Source of the DNA: Algoriphagus resistens
GTDB lineage: Bacteria; Bacteroidota; Bacteroidia; Cytophagales; Cyclobacteriaceae
Reading direction: 5' to 3'
DNA length: 64,000 nucleotides
Assembly (NCBI RefSeq): GCF_001442615.1
Contig: NZ_LMXN01000007.1
Coordinates: 1 to 64,000 of the forward strand
This document shows, in pieces, positions 53,832 through 63,775 of the stretch (the first letter of the stretch is position 1; every line of letters begins with the position of its first letter). The notes beneath the pieces are model-generated. The model was not told the origin of the DNA. It saw only the letters and a program-made list of their open reading frames with translations, and made no database searches. The position numbers were made by a program, and so were the translations under genes.

Positions 53832-56537
53832 GTGAAGATCTGGAAAAGCCTACTTACTCTTGTCACCACTATACTCCTTGCCGGAGTCGGCTTTTGGATC
53901 TACAAATCCTACTTTTCATCCCGCCAAGTAAACAGTCTAGAAGTAATCAGTCAAAATGCAGTTTTTGTTTTCGAGACATTCGAGGGTGCTGCTCAGTGGA
54001 ATACTTTAGTCAATGATCCTGTTTGGGATATTCTAAAAACCTTTCCGGCATTTCAAAGATTAGCTGATCAACTGATCACGCTAGACAGTCTTAATGGAGG
54101 ATCTGGCGAAATCGCACAATCTATTAACGGACAACAAGCTACGGTCAGCCTTCATTCTACTGGCTCTGAGACGTTTGATTTACTTTTTACCGTAAATCTC
54201 AATCCCTCGACAGCAACAGATTTCATAGACGAAATCAAATCCCGAATTCCTTCAGGATCAAGATTCCAAACCCGAAAATACTCTGATAAAGATGTGTTGG
54301 AATATTACGACTCCGAAAACAACAGACTTTGGAGTATCTCATTACTTGGAGATCTGGCAGTACTGTCTTCTTCCTCCTTCTTAGTGGAAGAGGCTATCCG
54401 CTTCTACGCAAACGAAGGCCAGCCTAGCTATTATTCCCTGGTAAAATCAATACCATATAATTCAGAAGTGCAGGGAAGACTCCTTCTGGCAGGCAAAGGA
54501 ATAGCCAGTTTGCTGAAGGGAGTCGGTGGACAACGAGAAAGCAATACAATTTCCGCCTTGGAAATCATGCAAGGAGTGGTGGCGATGGATTTAATTCTGG
54601 AAGAAAACCAACTGGTCTTCAAAGGGCCTGTGATCTATGAAGAGGATGTTGATTTTACACCTTCTATCCAGGCCAATCTTGCTGCTATCGAAGAGGCTAT
54701 CTCCAATCGCACGCTTGCCCTCACTCAAATCAATCTCAAAAGCATATACGAAACCCAAAAAATCGTAAACCGGGCATTTACAGCTAGGGCAACTTTTAGC
54801 GGAGATATCCAGCGCAAGATCTTAGACAAGGGTTTTCTGGACAGTTTTACCGGAGAATTGTATTTACTTGATCTGGAAAATTCAGGCGGGGCAGAAAAAA
54901 ATCTAGCACTGCTAGCACGGACTAGGGATGCCGCACTGGCTATTCAGCAACTTAAGGAATTTCAAGAAAACGAAAGCGACGAGGGGTCTGATTTCTATTT
55001 AGGTCATGAGATTCTCTACCTATCCGAGGAAGATTTCCCTGCGCATTTATTTGAAGGCAAATTCCCGGGATTTGGGCAGACTTTTATCACTGCTGAGAAT
55101 GAAGTTCTGATTTTGACAAATTCCCAGCAGGGAATGAAGCTCATTTTGGAGGACATTAATTCTGGGAACACCTGGGGTAAATCGCCTAGAGCGCCTAAAG
55201 CCAAAAAAGACTTGCTTCCAACTTCAGGGTTTAGCCGCATCTTTTTGACAGACCTAGTTTGGGATCTTTGGACTAAAAAATCCAATCCATCCTGGAGTTC
55301 CTTCCTTCAGAAATATTCCGAAGCTTTCAAGTCTTTCCCATGGGTCTCCTTCAGGATAAACCAACTCCAAGACAGAACTGAAGCCACATTGACTTTCCCC
55401 TATGACGGAACATCCAAGCCGAAGATAGAGACCACAGATGCAATCTCTCTGCAGCCAAGTAATCGAATTTCATTTGCCCAACGATTGATTTACGGTCCTA
55501 AAGCTATCATCAATTACCAGGACAATACGGAAGATTTGCTCGTGCAAGACCAAAGCAATGTCCTGCATCTGATCAATTCGGCAGGTCAGGAAGTTTATTC
55601 GGTAGCTTTATCAGGACCGATAATCTCAGATGTATTTCAAATTGATTACTATAAAAACGGAAAACTTCAATTGTTGCTAGCCACTGAAAACCGAATCTAT
55701 GGGATTGATAGACTTGGTAATTCCCTACCAGGATATCCCTTTGATGTGAACAGCGAAAGTATCATCCAGCTAAACCTCGTGGATTACAGTAATACTAAAG
55801 ACTATCGATATTTCATCAGTACAGCTGAAGGTAATCTGTATCTGATAGATAAAACCGGAGAAAAGTTAGAAGGATGGGATCCTAATCCCATTGGGGCTAA
55901 AACTATCGGCCCGCCTGCACATCACAGAGTACCCGGCAAGGGGGACTATATGGTAGCTTTGACAGAAAACGGAAGGCTTCAACTTTTCAACAGAAGGGGA
56001 GAAAGTCAATCCGGCTCTTCAGTCAAACTCGGAGAATCTTTCAACTCCGGCTTGATGGCTTACAGAAATCCAAAATCACGATCCACACAGCTTGTCGGCA
56101 TTACAAAAAATGGAGAGGTCATTCACTCAAATTTTAACGGTGAAATCGGATATAGAAACCAATTGATCAAAAATGATCGAGATAGTGAATTCGTACTTGT
56201 CCCAGATCAAAAGCAAAACGATTTTATCCTTATCTCCCGCCAGTTTAATGAAGTAAGTGTGCTAGATCGAACAGAAAGAACACTTTTCAGCACTCGCGTG
56301 TCTGATGAAAATCTTATATACCAATATTTTGATTTTGGCTCCAATAGACAATTATTCGCTATAACAGATCTTAACCAAGGATTTGGCTATCTCTATGATC
56401 TCAAAGGAAACCTACAAACCACTATGCCGCTGGAAAGCACCGGTCCGATCCAGATCACTTATCAGTCGTCTCTCGACCAATATTTGATCAGGACCGTGAA
56501 TGGCTCCACACTTATCGAATTCCAATTGGCAGAGTAG
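53832..56537 (+). CDS. Membrane-anchored protein with DUF3352-like and propeller-like regions
   Basis: A 901-residue protein starting at GTG; an in-frame stop at 53814-53816 leaves no ATG upstream. One N-terminal transmembrane anchor (about 5-25) is followed by a ~500-residue extracytoplasmic region that recalls DUF3352-type proteins, and a C-terminal region (about 545-900) of repeated beta strands such as LLLATENRIYGIDRLGNSLPGYPF and GNLYLIDKTGEKLEGW, like a quinoprotein-type beta-propeller. The function is unknown. It lies 68 nt before the MscS gene. Confidence 0.6.
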   Translation: MKIWKSLLTLVTTILLAGVGFWIYKSYFSSRQVNSLEVISQNAVFVFETFEGAAQWNTLVNDPVWDILKTFPAFQRLADQLITLDSLNGGSGEIAQSINGQQATVSLHSTGSETFDLLFTVNLNPSTATDFIDEIKSRIPSGSRFQTRKYSDKDVLEYYDSENNRLWSISLLGDLAVLSSSSFLVEEAIRFYANEGQPSYYSLVKSIPYNSEVQGRLLLAGKGIASLLKGVGGQRESNTISALEIMQGVVAMDLILEENQLVFKGPVIYEEDVDFTPSIQANLAAIEEAISNRTLALTQINLKSIYETQKIVNRAFTARATFSGDIQRKILDKGFLDSFTGELYLLDLENSGGAEKNLALLARTRDAALAIQQLKEFQENESDEGSDFYLGHEILYLSEEDFPAHLFEGKFPGFGQTFITAENEVLILTNSQQGMKLILEDINSGNTWGKSPRAPKAKKDLLPTSGFSRIFLTDLVWDLWTKKSNPSWSSFLQKYSEAFKSFPWVSFRINQLQDRTEATLTFPYDGTSKPKIETTDAISLQPSNRISFAQRLIYGPKAIINYQDNTEDLLVQDQSNVLHLINSAGQEVYSVALSGPIISDVFQIDYYKNGKLQLLLATENRIYGIDRLGNSLPGYPFDVNSESIIQLNLVDYSNTKDYRYFISTAEGNLYLIDKTGEKLEGWDPNPIGAKTIGPPAHHRVPGKGDYMVALTENGRLQLFNRRGESQSGSSVKLGESFNSGLMAYRNPKSRSTQLVGITKNGEVIHSNFNGEIGYRNQLIKNDRDSEFVLVPDQKQNDFILISRQFNEVSVLDRTERTLFSTRVSDENLIYQYFDFGSNRQLFAITDLNQGFGYLYDLKGNLQTTMPLESTGPIQITYQSSLDQYLIRTVNGSTLIEFQLAE

Positions 56538-56605
56538 GCATATGGGTATTTTCTTTGGCTTAGCCTGACGATTGGCTAACTTGCGAAAAATCACCGATAC
56601 GACTA

Positions 56606-58261
56606 ATGCTGAAAAAGTACTTCCTGCTACTCTATCTACTTCTTTGGGTTAGCACACACACTTTTGCCCAACTGATTTCAGACAATCAGGATATTTATGA
56701 AGTAGGCAACTCCATTAATCTGACCTCTCCCTATCACACCACACTTTCTTTTTTTTATAACCTTGAAGAAGGTCATTATAATCCGGAAAATGCGGCTAAG
56801 ACACTTGACCTTTCTGATGTTAAGGATCAAAATGGCCAGCGTTTAGCAGTAAAACTGAAGCAGATTTTTGAAGGAAAGGGAATATTAATTCGAACAAACG
56901 AAATACCAAACGAACAAAACTACTCAGACAGCACCTCCACATCGAAGGAAAACATCTACTATTTTGATAAAAAGAAGCTACCAGGAATTTTTCTTCAGAA
57001 AACTGGAAACAGTTGGAAATATTCAGCTTTCAGCGTCAGCCAGATAGATGAACTTCACTCGGAAACTTATCCCTATGGCACTGCAAAACTGCTTAATATT
57101 CTTCCAAAAATTGGGAATCAAGAATATTTAGGACTCCATTTGTGGCAATTGGTGGGTCTGTTTATCCTTCTGTTGCTGGTTTTCCTTTCGCATTGGATTT
57201 TCACCTTAGTGGTGGACAAACTAATGCTCTATCTTTTCAAGCGTTATGGCTACGGGAAAGTCGGAGAAGATTATATCCTGCCAGTGGCAAGAGTGGTCAG
57301 TCTCTACTTGATAGTGGTTTTACTCTCACTTTTTATACGGGTACTCCAGCTTCCTATTGAGATTTGGTCTTGGATTCTAATCATGTTACGTACACTCAAG
57401 CCATTCCTGATTACCATCATTTTCTACAAATTGGCTGATATAGTAGCGGCTTACTTTACTAAACTAGCCACTAAAACCGAGTCTACCCTAGACGATCAAC
57501 TGGTTCCCTTGATGCGCAAAACGCTTAAGGCATTTGTGATTGTGATAGGGACGTTGTTTATCCTACGAGATGGTTTAAACCTTGATATTATCCCATTCCT
57601 GACAGGTCTTTCCATTGGGGGTGTTGCGATTGCCTTAGCGGCACAGGATACGATCAAAAATTTCTTCGGTTCTGTTATGATTTTCATTGACAAACCTTTT
57701 CAAGTAGGTGACTGGATTACATCAGGTGAAATCGATGGAACTGTAGAAGAAGTGGGATTTAGATCTACGCGAATCCGAACATTCAGAAACTCATTAATGT
57801 ACGTGCCCAATGGAAAGATTGCAGATGCTATCCTGGATAATCATGGCCTCCGTCAATACAGAAGGTTTTACACTACTTTGACAATCACATACGACACCCC
57901 TCCAGAGCTGATCGATGAATTCGTAAAAGGTTTGAGAGAGATCGTGCTAGCTCATCCCAGCACCCGAAAGGAGGCGTTTCATGTCTACTTCAACAACTTA
58001 TCCTCCTTCAGCCAGGATATTATGTTTTACATTTTCTTCGAAGTACCTACTTGGGGGGAAGAATTGAGGTGTCGACATGAGGTATTGGTTCAGATCGTGA
58101 AACTTGCCAATTCGATTGGGGTACGCTTTGCCTTCCCTACCCAAACCTTACACATGGAATCTTTTCCTGAAAAGAAAACGCTTGTGCCAGAGTATAGTGG
58201 CGGATATGAAGCAAAAGTCACTGATTTTGTACAACGCGAGTTAAAGCGTAAAAACGAGTAG
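56606..58261 (+). CDS. MscS family mechanosensitive ion channel
   Basis: A 551-residue channel. A signal peptide (ending HTFAQ) and a ~150-residue periplasmic domain precede helices at about 180-215, 230-260 and 305-350. The pore and beta domain carry the MscS signature GGVAIALAAQDTIKNFFGS, then IFIDKPFQVGDWI and VEEVGFRSTRIRTFRNSL. The cytoplasmic part ends about residue 540. It probably relieves osmotic downshock. It is convergent with the following operon, with only 9 nt between. Confidence 0.9.
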   Translation: MLKKYFLLLYLLLWVSTHTFAQLISDNQDIYEVGNSINLTSPYHTTLSFFYNLEEGHYNPENAAKTLDLSDVKDQNGQRLAVKLKQIFEGKGILIRTNEIPNEQNYSDSTSTSKENIYYFDKKKLPGIFLQKTGNSWKYSAFSVSQIDELHSETYPYGTAKLLNILPKIGNQEYLGLHLWQLVGLFILLLLVFLSHWIFTLVVDKLMLYLFKRYGYGKVGEDYILPVARVVSLYLIVVLLSLFIRVLQLPIEIWSWILIMLRTLKPFLITIIFYKLADIVAAYFTKLATKTESTLDDQLVPLMRKTLKAFVIVIGTLFILRDGLNLDIIPFLTGLSIGGVAIALAAQDTIKNFFGSVMIFIDKPFQVGDWITSGEIDGTVEEVGFRSTRIRTFRNSLMYVPNGKIADAILDNHGLRQYRRFYTTLTITYDTPPELIDEFVKGLREIVLAHPSTRKEAFHVYFNNLSSFSQDIMFYIFFEVPTWGEELRCRHEVLVQIVKLANSIGVRFAFPTQTLHMESFPEKKTLVPEYSGGYEAKVTDFVQRELKRKNE

Positions 58262-58270
58262 CAAATACGC

Positions 58271-59884
58271 TTACTTCACTTCAAAAGTCTGCAGGTAGTT
58301 TTTCGATTCCCCTTGTCGAGTAGTCGTTTTAACCTTAACCAGATATTTTCCTTTTAGCTCAGGAACCTTGATTTCTATTGAATTGCCAGGATCGGAGATT
58401 CCGGGAATTTCAGACCAGTACAATACTGTTCTCCAGTCCATGATATTCTCATCCTGACCAGGAGCATCAAATAAAGAGGCAGCAGACACCACTTTGGGTT
58501 GGATTCCTTCGTAGTCAAGGTAGATCCCGTTTGAAGGAATAGGAAATCCACCAAAATCATTTTTGTAAGAACTGAAGCTCATCACTCCCGGGTATTTTTC
58601 TTCATTTAAGTAAAAGGTTCGGGTCAACACTTCAAGTTTTTCAAAATCCTTTGGGTCAAAAGCTGCCAGCAAATCTGAATCAAACACTGGCAATGCATCT
58701 ATCAGCATAAGTGGATTGGAATCAAAACCAGCATCCATCACTTCATCTAAAGCCCGGAATTCCTTCTTCTTTTTGATCGTCCTTACTGAAATCTCGGGTA
58801 CATATTCCTTGATTACTGTCGCCACCGTTTCAAAGCGAGTATAATCATCCAACATATAAACTCTATCCTCTACAAAACCGGTGACTACCGGAAATAAACT
58901 TGCATCGAACTCATTGACAAAATACCCTTCTACTTGGCCTCCTTTCAGCAATTGCTCAAGAAGAGCCTGATCCTCTGGACTTATTTCAAGTTCGGGAAAA
59001 ACAAAGGTGCTTTTAAAACGTGTAACCGGAGCTGGTGAAACAATCCCAAAATCCAACAAGCTCTCATTCCCATCAGCCTGGGCGACTAAGTATTTCCAGT
59101 TTTTCATCCCACCTGCATCAATGAATAAACTCCCATTCGCATCAGGTCGATCCGTGAAAAGGGCTGACTTTTCACCATGCAGCGATAAGTAATACAACTT
59201 AGTAGTATCGACAGAAGCTCCCTCTACTTTGGCTTCGATTACATGCCCAAAAAGCTCGGGGATCAAACTGTGCTCTTCAATAGAATCATAAGCCCTTGCT
59301 GATGAAATCTTCTCTTGGTCAGCCAAAAATGGATTGTCTGACGCTATACTTACCTCACTTATGTTGATGCCATTCGGTAAGCCTATTTTCAAAACTTCCC
59401 CTGATATGATATTCTGGGAAAAAATAATGTCGTTTGAAACTTGAGTTTGAGTGACTCTGCTTCCTTCAGCGACTACTGTTGGCGGTGCATTTCTATTGAA
59501 AACCGTGATAAATTTCTGAACCAAACCTTCCTCCAGATTTTGGTAGGGGCTCACTCGGGTAAATACACGTAAGAGATAATTATCAGATGGCAGATTAGTC
59601 GGAAGCAGAAGAAAATTAAAACTTTGCCCCTCCTCCAAAGGCATTTTTGCGATAGCGACTGACTCATTATATCGATTGACAAGTTCGGCGTAGATGATCT
59701 TTGATTCTGCAGGAGAATTATTCTGCATTGCCTGACTGGCTATCCAAACCCGCTCGCCTCCAAAATATATTGTCTTGGGAATAGAAAAATCCACTGTCTC
59801 CACCGCAAGATCCTGACTGGATGCTAATGGGGAAAAGCCTAGGTTTAGTAAGAGAAATACGAAAATTCTATGTGATAAGCCCAT
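58271..59884 (-). CDS. Exported MG2-like protein of a TonB receptor operon
   Basis: A 537-residue protein counted from the ATG giving the signal peptide MGLSHRIFVFLLLNLGFSPLASSQ. Its first ~150 residues (KTIYFGGERVWIASQAM, SDNYLLRVFTRV) look like the MG2 strand domain of alpha-2-macroglobulin-like Bacteroidota proteins. The middle region has a plug-like DALPVFDSDLLAAFDPKDFEKLEVL. The C-terminal domain (IEIKVPELKGKYLVKVKTTT) is beta-rich. It follows the DUF4249 gene at 1 nt, as the third gene of the operon. Confidence 0.65.
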   Translation of the reverse strand: MGLSHRIFVFLLLNLGFSPLASSQDLAVETVDFSIPKTIYFGGERVWIASQAMQNNSPAESKIIYAELVNRYNESVAIAKMPLEEGQSFNFLLLPTNLPSDNYLLRVFTRVSPYQNLEEGLVQKFITVFNRNAPPTVVAEGSRVTQTQVSNDIIFSQNIISGEVLKIGLPNGINISEVSIASDNPFLADQEKISSARAYDSIEEHSLIPELFGHVIEAKVEGASVDTTKLYYLSLHGEKSALFTDRPDANGSLFIDAGGMKNWKYLVAQADGNESLLDFGIVSPAPVTRFKSTFVFPELEISPEDQALLEQLLKGGQVEGYFVNEFDASLFPVVTGFVEDRVYMLDDYTRFETVATVIKEYVPEISVRTIKKKKEFRALDEVMDAGFDSNPLMLIDALPVFDSDLLAAFDPKDFEKLEVLTRTFYLNEEKYPGVMSFSSYKNDFGGFPIPSNGIYLDYEGIQPKVVSAASLFDAPGQDENIMDWRTVLYWSEIPGISDPGNSIEIKVPELKGKYLVKVKTTTRQGESKNYLQTFEVK

Positions 59885-59885
59885 A

Positions 59886-61040
59886 TTAATCCTCCCAGAA
59901 ATCAGGTTTAACATTTGTCCCTCTCAATGTACAATCCGTACAGCGGCGAATAGCTCCTTGAAAGCCTATCGGAGAGAAAGCCCCATCGGGGATAATCGGA
60001 AGGACGGGAACAAAACTCCCACTACCGAATGATTGTCCGTAACTATCTCTCCTTATAGTATCAGGCTCAATAAAACAACTATAATAATCAGGTTCTACCG
60101 CTCTCCATGGGGTCACTTCCCTTACATTGATGTAAAATCGCTTTTGCTTCACGGTACCAAGACTCACATATCCAACTACAGGCGCATCAGAATTTTGATC
60201 ATTCTTGATATTTCCTCCAATGTTTGAAGGTAAAGGGCTGAAAATAGAGCCGAGATCATTTGAGTTTTTGCGAAGGATTTCCCAAAATTCAGAAGCCTTC
60301 TTATCCAATGCCTTTTGGGAAATCAAAATACTATAACGCACAGACAGCCGCTCATCATCCTGCAATATCTGTGTAATTGATTGTCTGAAAACAAACTGAT
60401 CTTCGAACCGTGAGGAAGTTTCTAAAATCAAATCAGCGCTAACGGATCCTCTATAGCATAAGTCCGTCCGCTCATCCAGATCCCTGATGACCACATCTCC
60501 CAGCTCTGCATCGTAGGTATAAGAAGTAGGGATTTTAGGGCGAAATGCATAAGTTTCTTCATATGTCCATAGAAAATCATCTGCATTTTCATCTCCTTTG
60601 GTAGTAACATATATCTCTGCTCCTTGTTCATTCCTCTCAAATCCCACATCAATTATCTCCGGGGTCAGAATCGGTTTAATTAAATCTGAGGTGTAGCTTA
60701 TCCCTTCGTTGGTAGCTATATAGAGCCTATAATTTTCATCCTCGGGAATATCGTAAGCGAATTCAAATTTCCCGAATCCCATATCAGTCAATGGATATTC
60801 TACTCCTGATTCTGATCTAAGATACACTATGGCACCTGGATAGCTTGGCTCTGATGAATCCTCTGTTTGGATATTCCTGGTATAACTGAGCTTTAGCGTA
60901 CTTGGCAGACCTTCTGTATCCAAATAACCCTCCACTACCAATACAGAAAGATCAGCAGGCGCTATATCCGGATAGAACGGCTCCCTACACCCAGTGGTGA
61001 ATAAAGCACATAAAAAGATAAGAGTGGCTAATCTATCCAT
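59886..61040 (-). CDS. DUF4249 lipoprotein
   Basis: A 384-residue lipoprotein (lipidated Cys 18 in FTTGCREP). It matches DUF4249, with LVVEGYLDTEGLPSTLKLSYTRN near the N-terminus and CRGSVSADL and CTDCTLRGTNVKPDFW later. These proteins accompany TonB receptors and probably act in surface binding of the substrate. Its start overlaps the stop of the TonB receptor gene at base 61040. Confidence 0.85.
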   Translation of the reverse strand: MDRLATLIFLCALFTTGCREPFYPDIAPADLSVLVVEGYLDTEGLPSTLKLSYTRNIQTEDSSEPSYPGAIVYLRSESGVEYPLTDMGFGKFEFAYDIPEDENYRLYIATNEGISYTSDLIKPILTPEIIDVGFERNEQGAEIYVTTKGDENADDFLWTYEETYAFRPKIPTSYTYDAELGDVVIRDLDERTDLCYRGSVSADLILETSSRFEDQFVFRQSITQILQDDERLSVRYSILISQKALDKKASEFWEILRKNSNDLGSIFSPLPSNIGGNIKNDQNSDAPVVGYVSLGTVKQKRFYINVREVTPWRAVEPDYYSCFIEPDTIRRDSYGQSFGSGSFVPVLPIIPDGAFSPIGFQGAIRRCTDCTLRGTNVKPDFWED

Positions 61041-63775
61041 CAGAATCGGAAATTATAAGTAATAAATGGAATAGGCTTCGCAAAGATCGACAGCTGGTAC
61101 CCCCTTAGCTGCCCTTCCACGGGAGTGTAGTACACTGAATAGGGGTTGCTTCTGCCCAAAAGGTTGTAAACTCCAAGTGACCAGGACGAGTGAGCAAGTT
61201 TCTTAACCTTATGGCTTCCTTCTAAATTAACTGAAAAATCTACTCTGAAGTAATCAGGAATTCTATAGGCATTTCTCTCAGAGAAATAAACACGCTCCGA
61301 GCCGGCATAATCAAACTTAGAAATCGGTAAAGTTATTGGCCTTCCCGTACTGTAATTCAAATTCAGCGATGTATTTACCCGTTTGCTCAATTCGTAATTA
61401 GCAGTGAGCACCAAGTGGTGCGGCTGGTCAAAATTACTTGAATAATAGCTGCCGTCGTTGATTTTCTCAATGCTGGGTTCATCGGAAGTCTTCATTAGAG
61501 ACCGCGAGTAGGTGTAGGCCAAAGATCCTCTGAGTAATCCTGTGCTTTTCTTCAATAGGAGTTCTACCCCATACGCCTTTCCGTCTGAGTTTAATACATC
61601 CTGTTCTATATTTTCATTGAGGATAATACTGGCTCCAGACCTATAATCAAGCAGATTTGCCATGTATCGGTAATAAACCTCCGTAGAAAATTCTAGCTGA
61701 TTTTTTGCAAGGTTTCGATAATAACCTACAGATGCTTGCCCGCCAGTCTGTGGTTTGATGTACGTATCGCTCAACTTCCAAGAATCTGTGGGGGAAATCG
61801 ATGAAGTATTTGACAACAGGTGAATATTCTGCCGCATCGTATTGAAACCTGCTTTTAGAGAAGATTTATTATCCAAAATATAGCGGGCCGACACCCGGAA
61901 TTCCGGTCCATGATACGTTTTCACCGTTTCTCCTTCCCCAAATGTTTCTTCTCCTATTACATTGCTTTCAGTGATGGGTGCTCCCGGAACATACTCATTC
62001 ACTGTCATCGGTCCCTGTAATTGGTATAGCATATACCTGCCTCCATAACTCAACGACAGTTTTTCGGATACCCTAAATTCATCGCCGAAATAAACAGAAA
62101 TTTCGCGGGCATTTTCCTCATCAAGTTCCTTGTTGATCACAATAGATTCAGGACCATAGGGAGTATTCTGACCTGGATTCAACGAATATTGAATTCCATG
62201 CATGCCAAAGTTTAGGATATGCTTATCACCCTTCCTGTATTCAAAATCAGCTTTCAGGAAGAGCTGATGAACATCAAAACTAAAGTTGAAAGAATTCAAC
62301 GGGTTTTCTTGGCCGATTATTCCAAATTCATAATTATCACTACCAACTGTAAACCTGCCTTCCAACTCATCATTAAAAAAGTGCTTCCAACCCAATGCTA
62401 CATTTAAATTCTGGTAGGAATAAGTCGTATCCGGATCAAACCGGAAATCGTCTTGGCTTAAATAAGCTGTTAATTCTAGGGTGTTCTTATCATTGAGGTT
62501 ATGCTGTATGTTCGCGTTGATATCATAAAAAGTAATTTTGCTGTCATTCAAATCAGCATCATCATCCAGTAGATTCAACGCCCAGTCTGAATATGTGGTC
62601 CTACCGCCAACTATGAAGTTTGTTTTTTTGCCTAGTGGCCCATCCAGACTAAGTCTGCTTGTCAGAATACCTATTCCTCCAGAGCCGCCTATTTTATCCG
62701 ATCTCCCAAACTTTGGATCAACTTGCAATACTGAGGAAAGTCTTCCTCCATAATTCACAGGAATGGATCCTTTATAGAGTTCTACTCCGTTTACGATGTC
62801 TGCGTTAAATGCCGAAAAAAATCCGAATGCATGGGTAGGATTGAAAATTGTGGAATTTCCGTACAAAATCAAATTCTGATCTGCTGCACCACCACGCACA
62901 TTAAATCCTGAAGTAGCTTCACCCACAGTATTTACCCCCGGCATTATCAAAATACCTTTGAGAACATCCACCTCACCCAAGACTGCGGGAAGTTTTTTCA
63001 CATCTGCGATGCTGATAGACTGCACACCCATGTCGAGTTTATTGACATTGGACAATGCTCCTGAACTCACTACAACTTCATCCAATGAAAGTATGGTCTC
63101 TTCAATACTCATGTTGAGAACACCATCCCCTTTCAGGTCTATCTGCCTCTGCTCTTGATAGCCACCAATATTTTGAACCCAAATCGTATGCCTTCCTTTC
63201 GGCAGGGTTAATTGATACACTCCGTTTTGATTGGTAGCAGCTTGATTATATTCCGTTTTTTCTAAAACTATGGCTCCATTCATCGGCTTGCCTGATTCTA
63301 TGCTCGTCACCACTCCGCTTAAAACCGCTGTTTTAGACTGGGGATTTTCACTGGACTTTCCTATAACAAAGCGTTTGTTCTTATCAAACATACCCAGAGA
63401 ATCCCCGGCTTTTGCCAGCTTATCCTGTCTCTGCTGAACCAAAAAATAATCCTTCGAAAAATCAATTAGTATTCGTTGTCCTTTGCTTACCCAGATCCGA
63501 TTTGAAGCATCTATAGCGTAAATCAAATCGGTTCCTTCAAAAACCTGATCCAAAACTAACCTAATTTCTGAATCAGTAGCCTGAAGATTGACCTGAAGAT
63601 TTTCTACGTCCTCCTTTTTGTAGTAAAATTGAAAATCAGTTTCTGACTCTATTCTCGCAGCAAATCTTTCAAATGGCATTCCCAGATATATCCCAGATAG
63701 CCTTGTGGGAGTTGTCTGGGCTTTCAGATCAGCGAAAAAGCAGGAAACTAAAACTAACAGTAGAATTTTTTTCAT
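61040..63775 (-). CDS. TonB-dependent receptor with STN signalling domain
   Basis: A 911-residue outer membrane receptor. Order: signal peptide (ending LKAQ), STN domain (about 30-110), a linker, a carboxypeptidase-like regulatory domain (about 150-235), plug (about 240-345, with GFNVRGGAADQNLILYG) and a 22-stranded barrel to the C-terminal FRF. The STN domain suggests trans-envelope signalling to an anti-sigma factor, but no FecI/FecR gene is in the window. It is not clearly a SusC. The substrate is unknown. The stop overlaps the DUF4249 start, and an unnamed upstream gene overlaps its own start. Confidence 0.9.
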   Translation of the reverse strand: MKKILLLVLVSCFFADLKAQTTPTRLSGIYLGMPFERFAARIESETDFQFYYKKEDVENLQVNLQATDSEIRLVLDQVFEGTDLIYAIDASNRIWVSKGQRILIDFSKDYFLVQQRQDKLAKAGDSLGMFDKNKRFVIGKSSENPQSKTAVLSGVVTSIESGKPMNGAIVLEKTEYNQAATNQNGVYQLTLPKGRHTIWVQNIGGYQEQRQIDLKGDGVLNMSIEETILSLDEVVVSSGALSNVNKLDMGVQSISIADVKKLPAVLGEVDVLKGILIMPGVNTVGEATSGFNVRGGAADQNLILYGNSTIFNPTHAFGFFSAFNADIVNGVELYKGSIPVNYGGRLSSVLQVDPKFGRSDKIGGSGGIGILTSRLSLDGPLGKKTNFIVGGRTTYSDWALNLLDDDADLNDSKITFYDINANIQHNLNDKNTLELTAYLSQDDFRFDPDTTYSYQNLNVALGWKHFFNDELEGRFTVGSDNYEFGIIGQENPLNSFNFSFDVHQLFLKADFEYRKGDKHILNFGMHGIQYSLNPGQNTPYGPESIVINKELDEENAREISVYFGDEFRVSEKLSLSYGGRYMLYQLQGPMTVNEYVPGAPITESNVIGEETFGEGETVKTYHGPEFRVSARYILDNKSSLKAGFNTMRQNIHLLSNTSSISPTDSWKLSDTYIKPQTGGQASVGYYRNLAKNQLEFSTEVYYRYMANLLDYRSGASIILNENIEQDVLNSDGKAYGVELLLKKSTGLLRGSLAYTYSRSLMKTSDEPSIEKINDGSYYSSNFDQPHHLVLTANYELSKRVNTSLNLNYSTGRPITLPISKFDYAGSERVYFSERNAYRIPDYFRVDFSVNLEGSHKVKKLAHSSWSLGVYNLLGRSNPYSVYYTPVEGQLRGYQLSIFAKPIPFITYNFRF

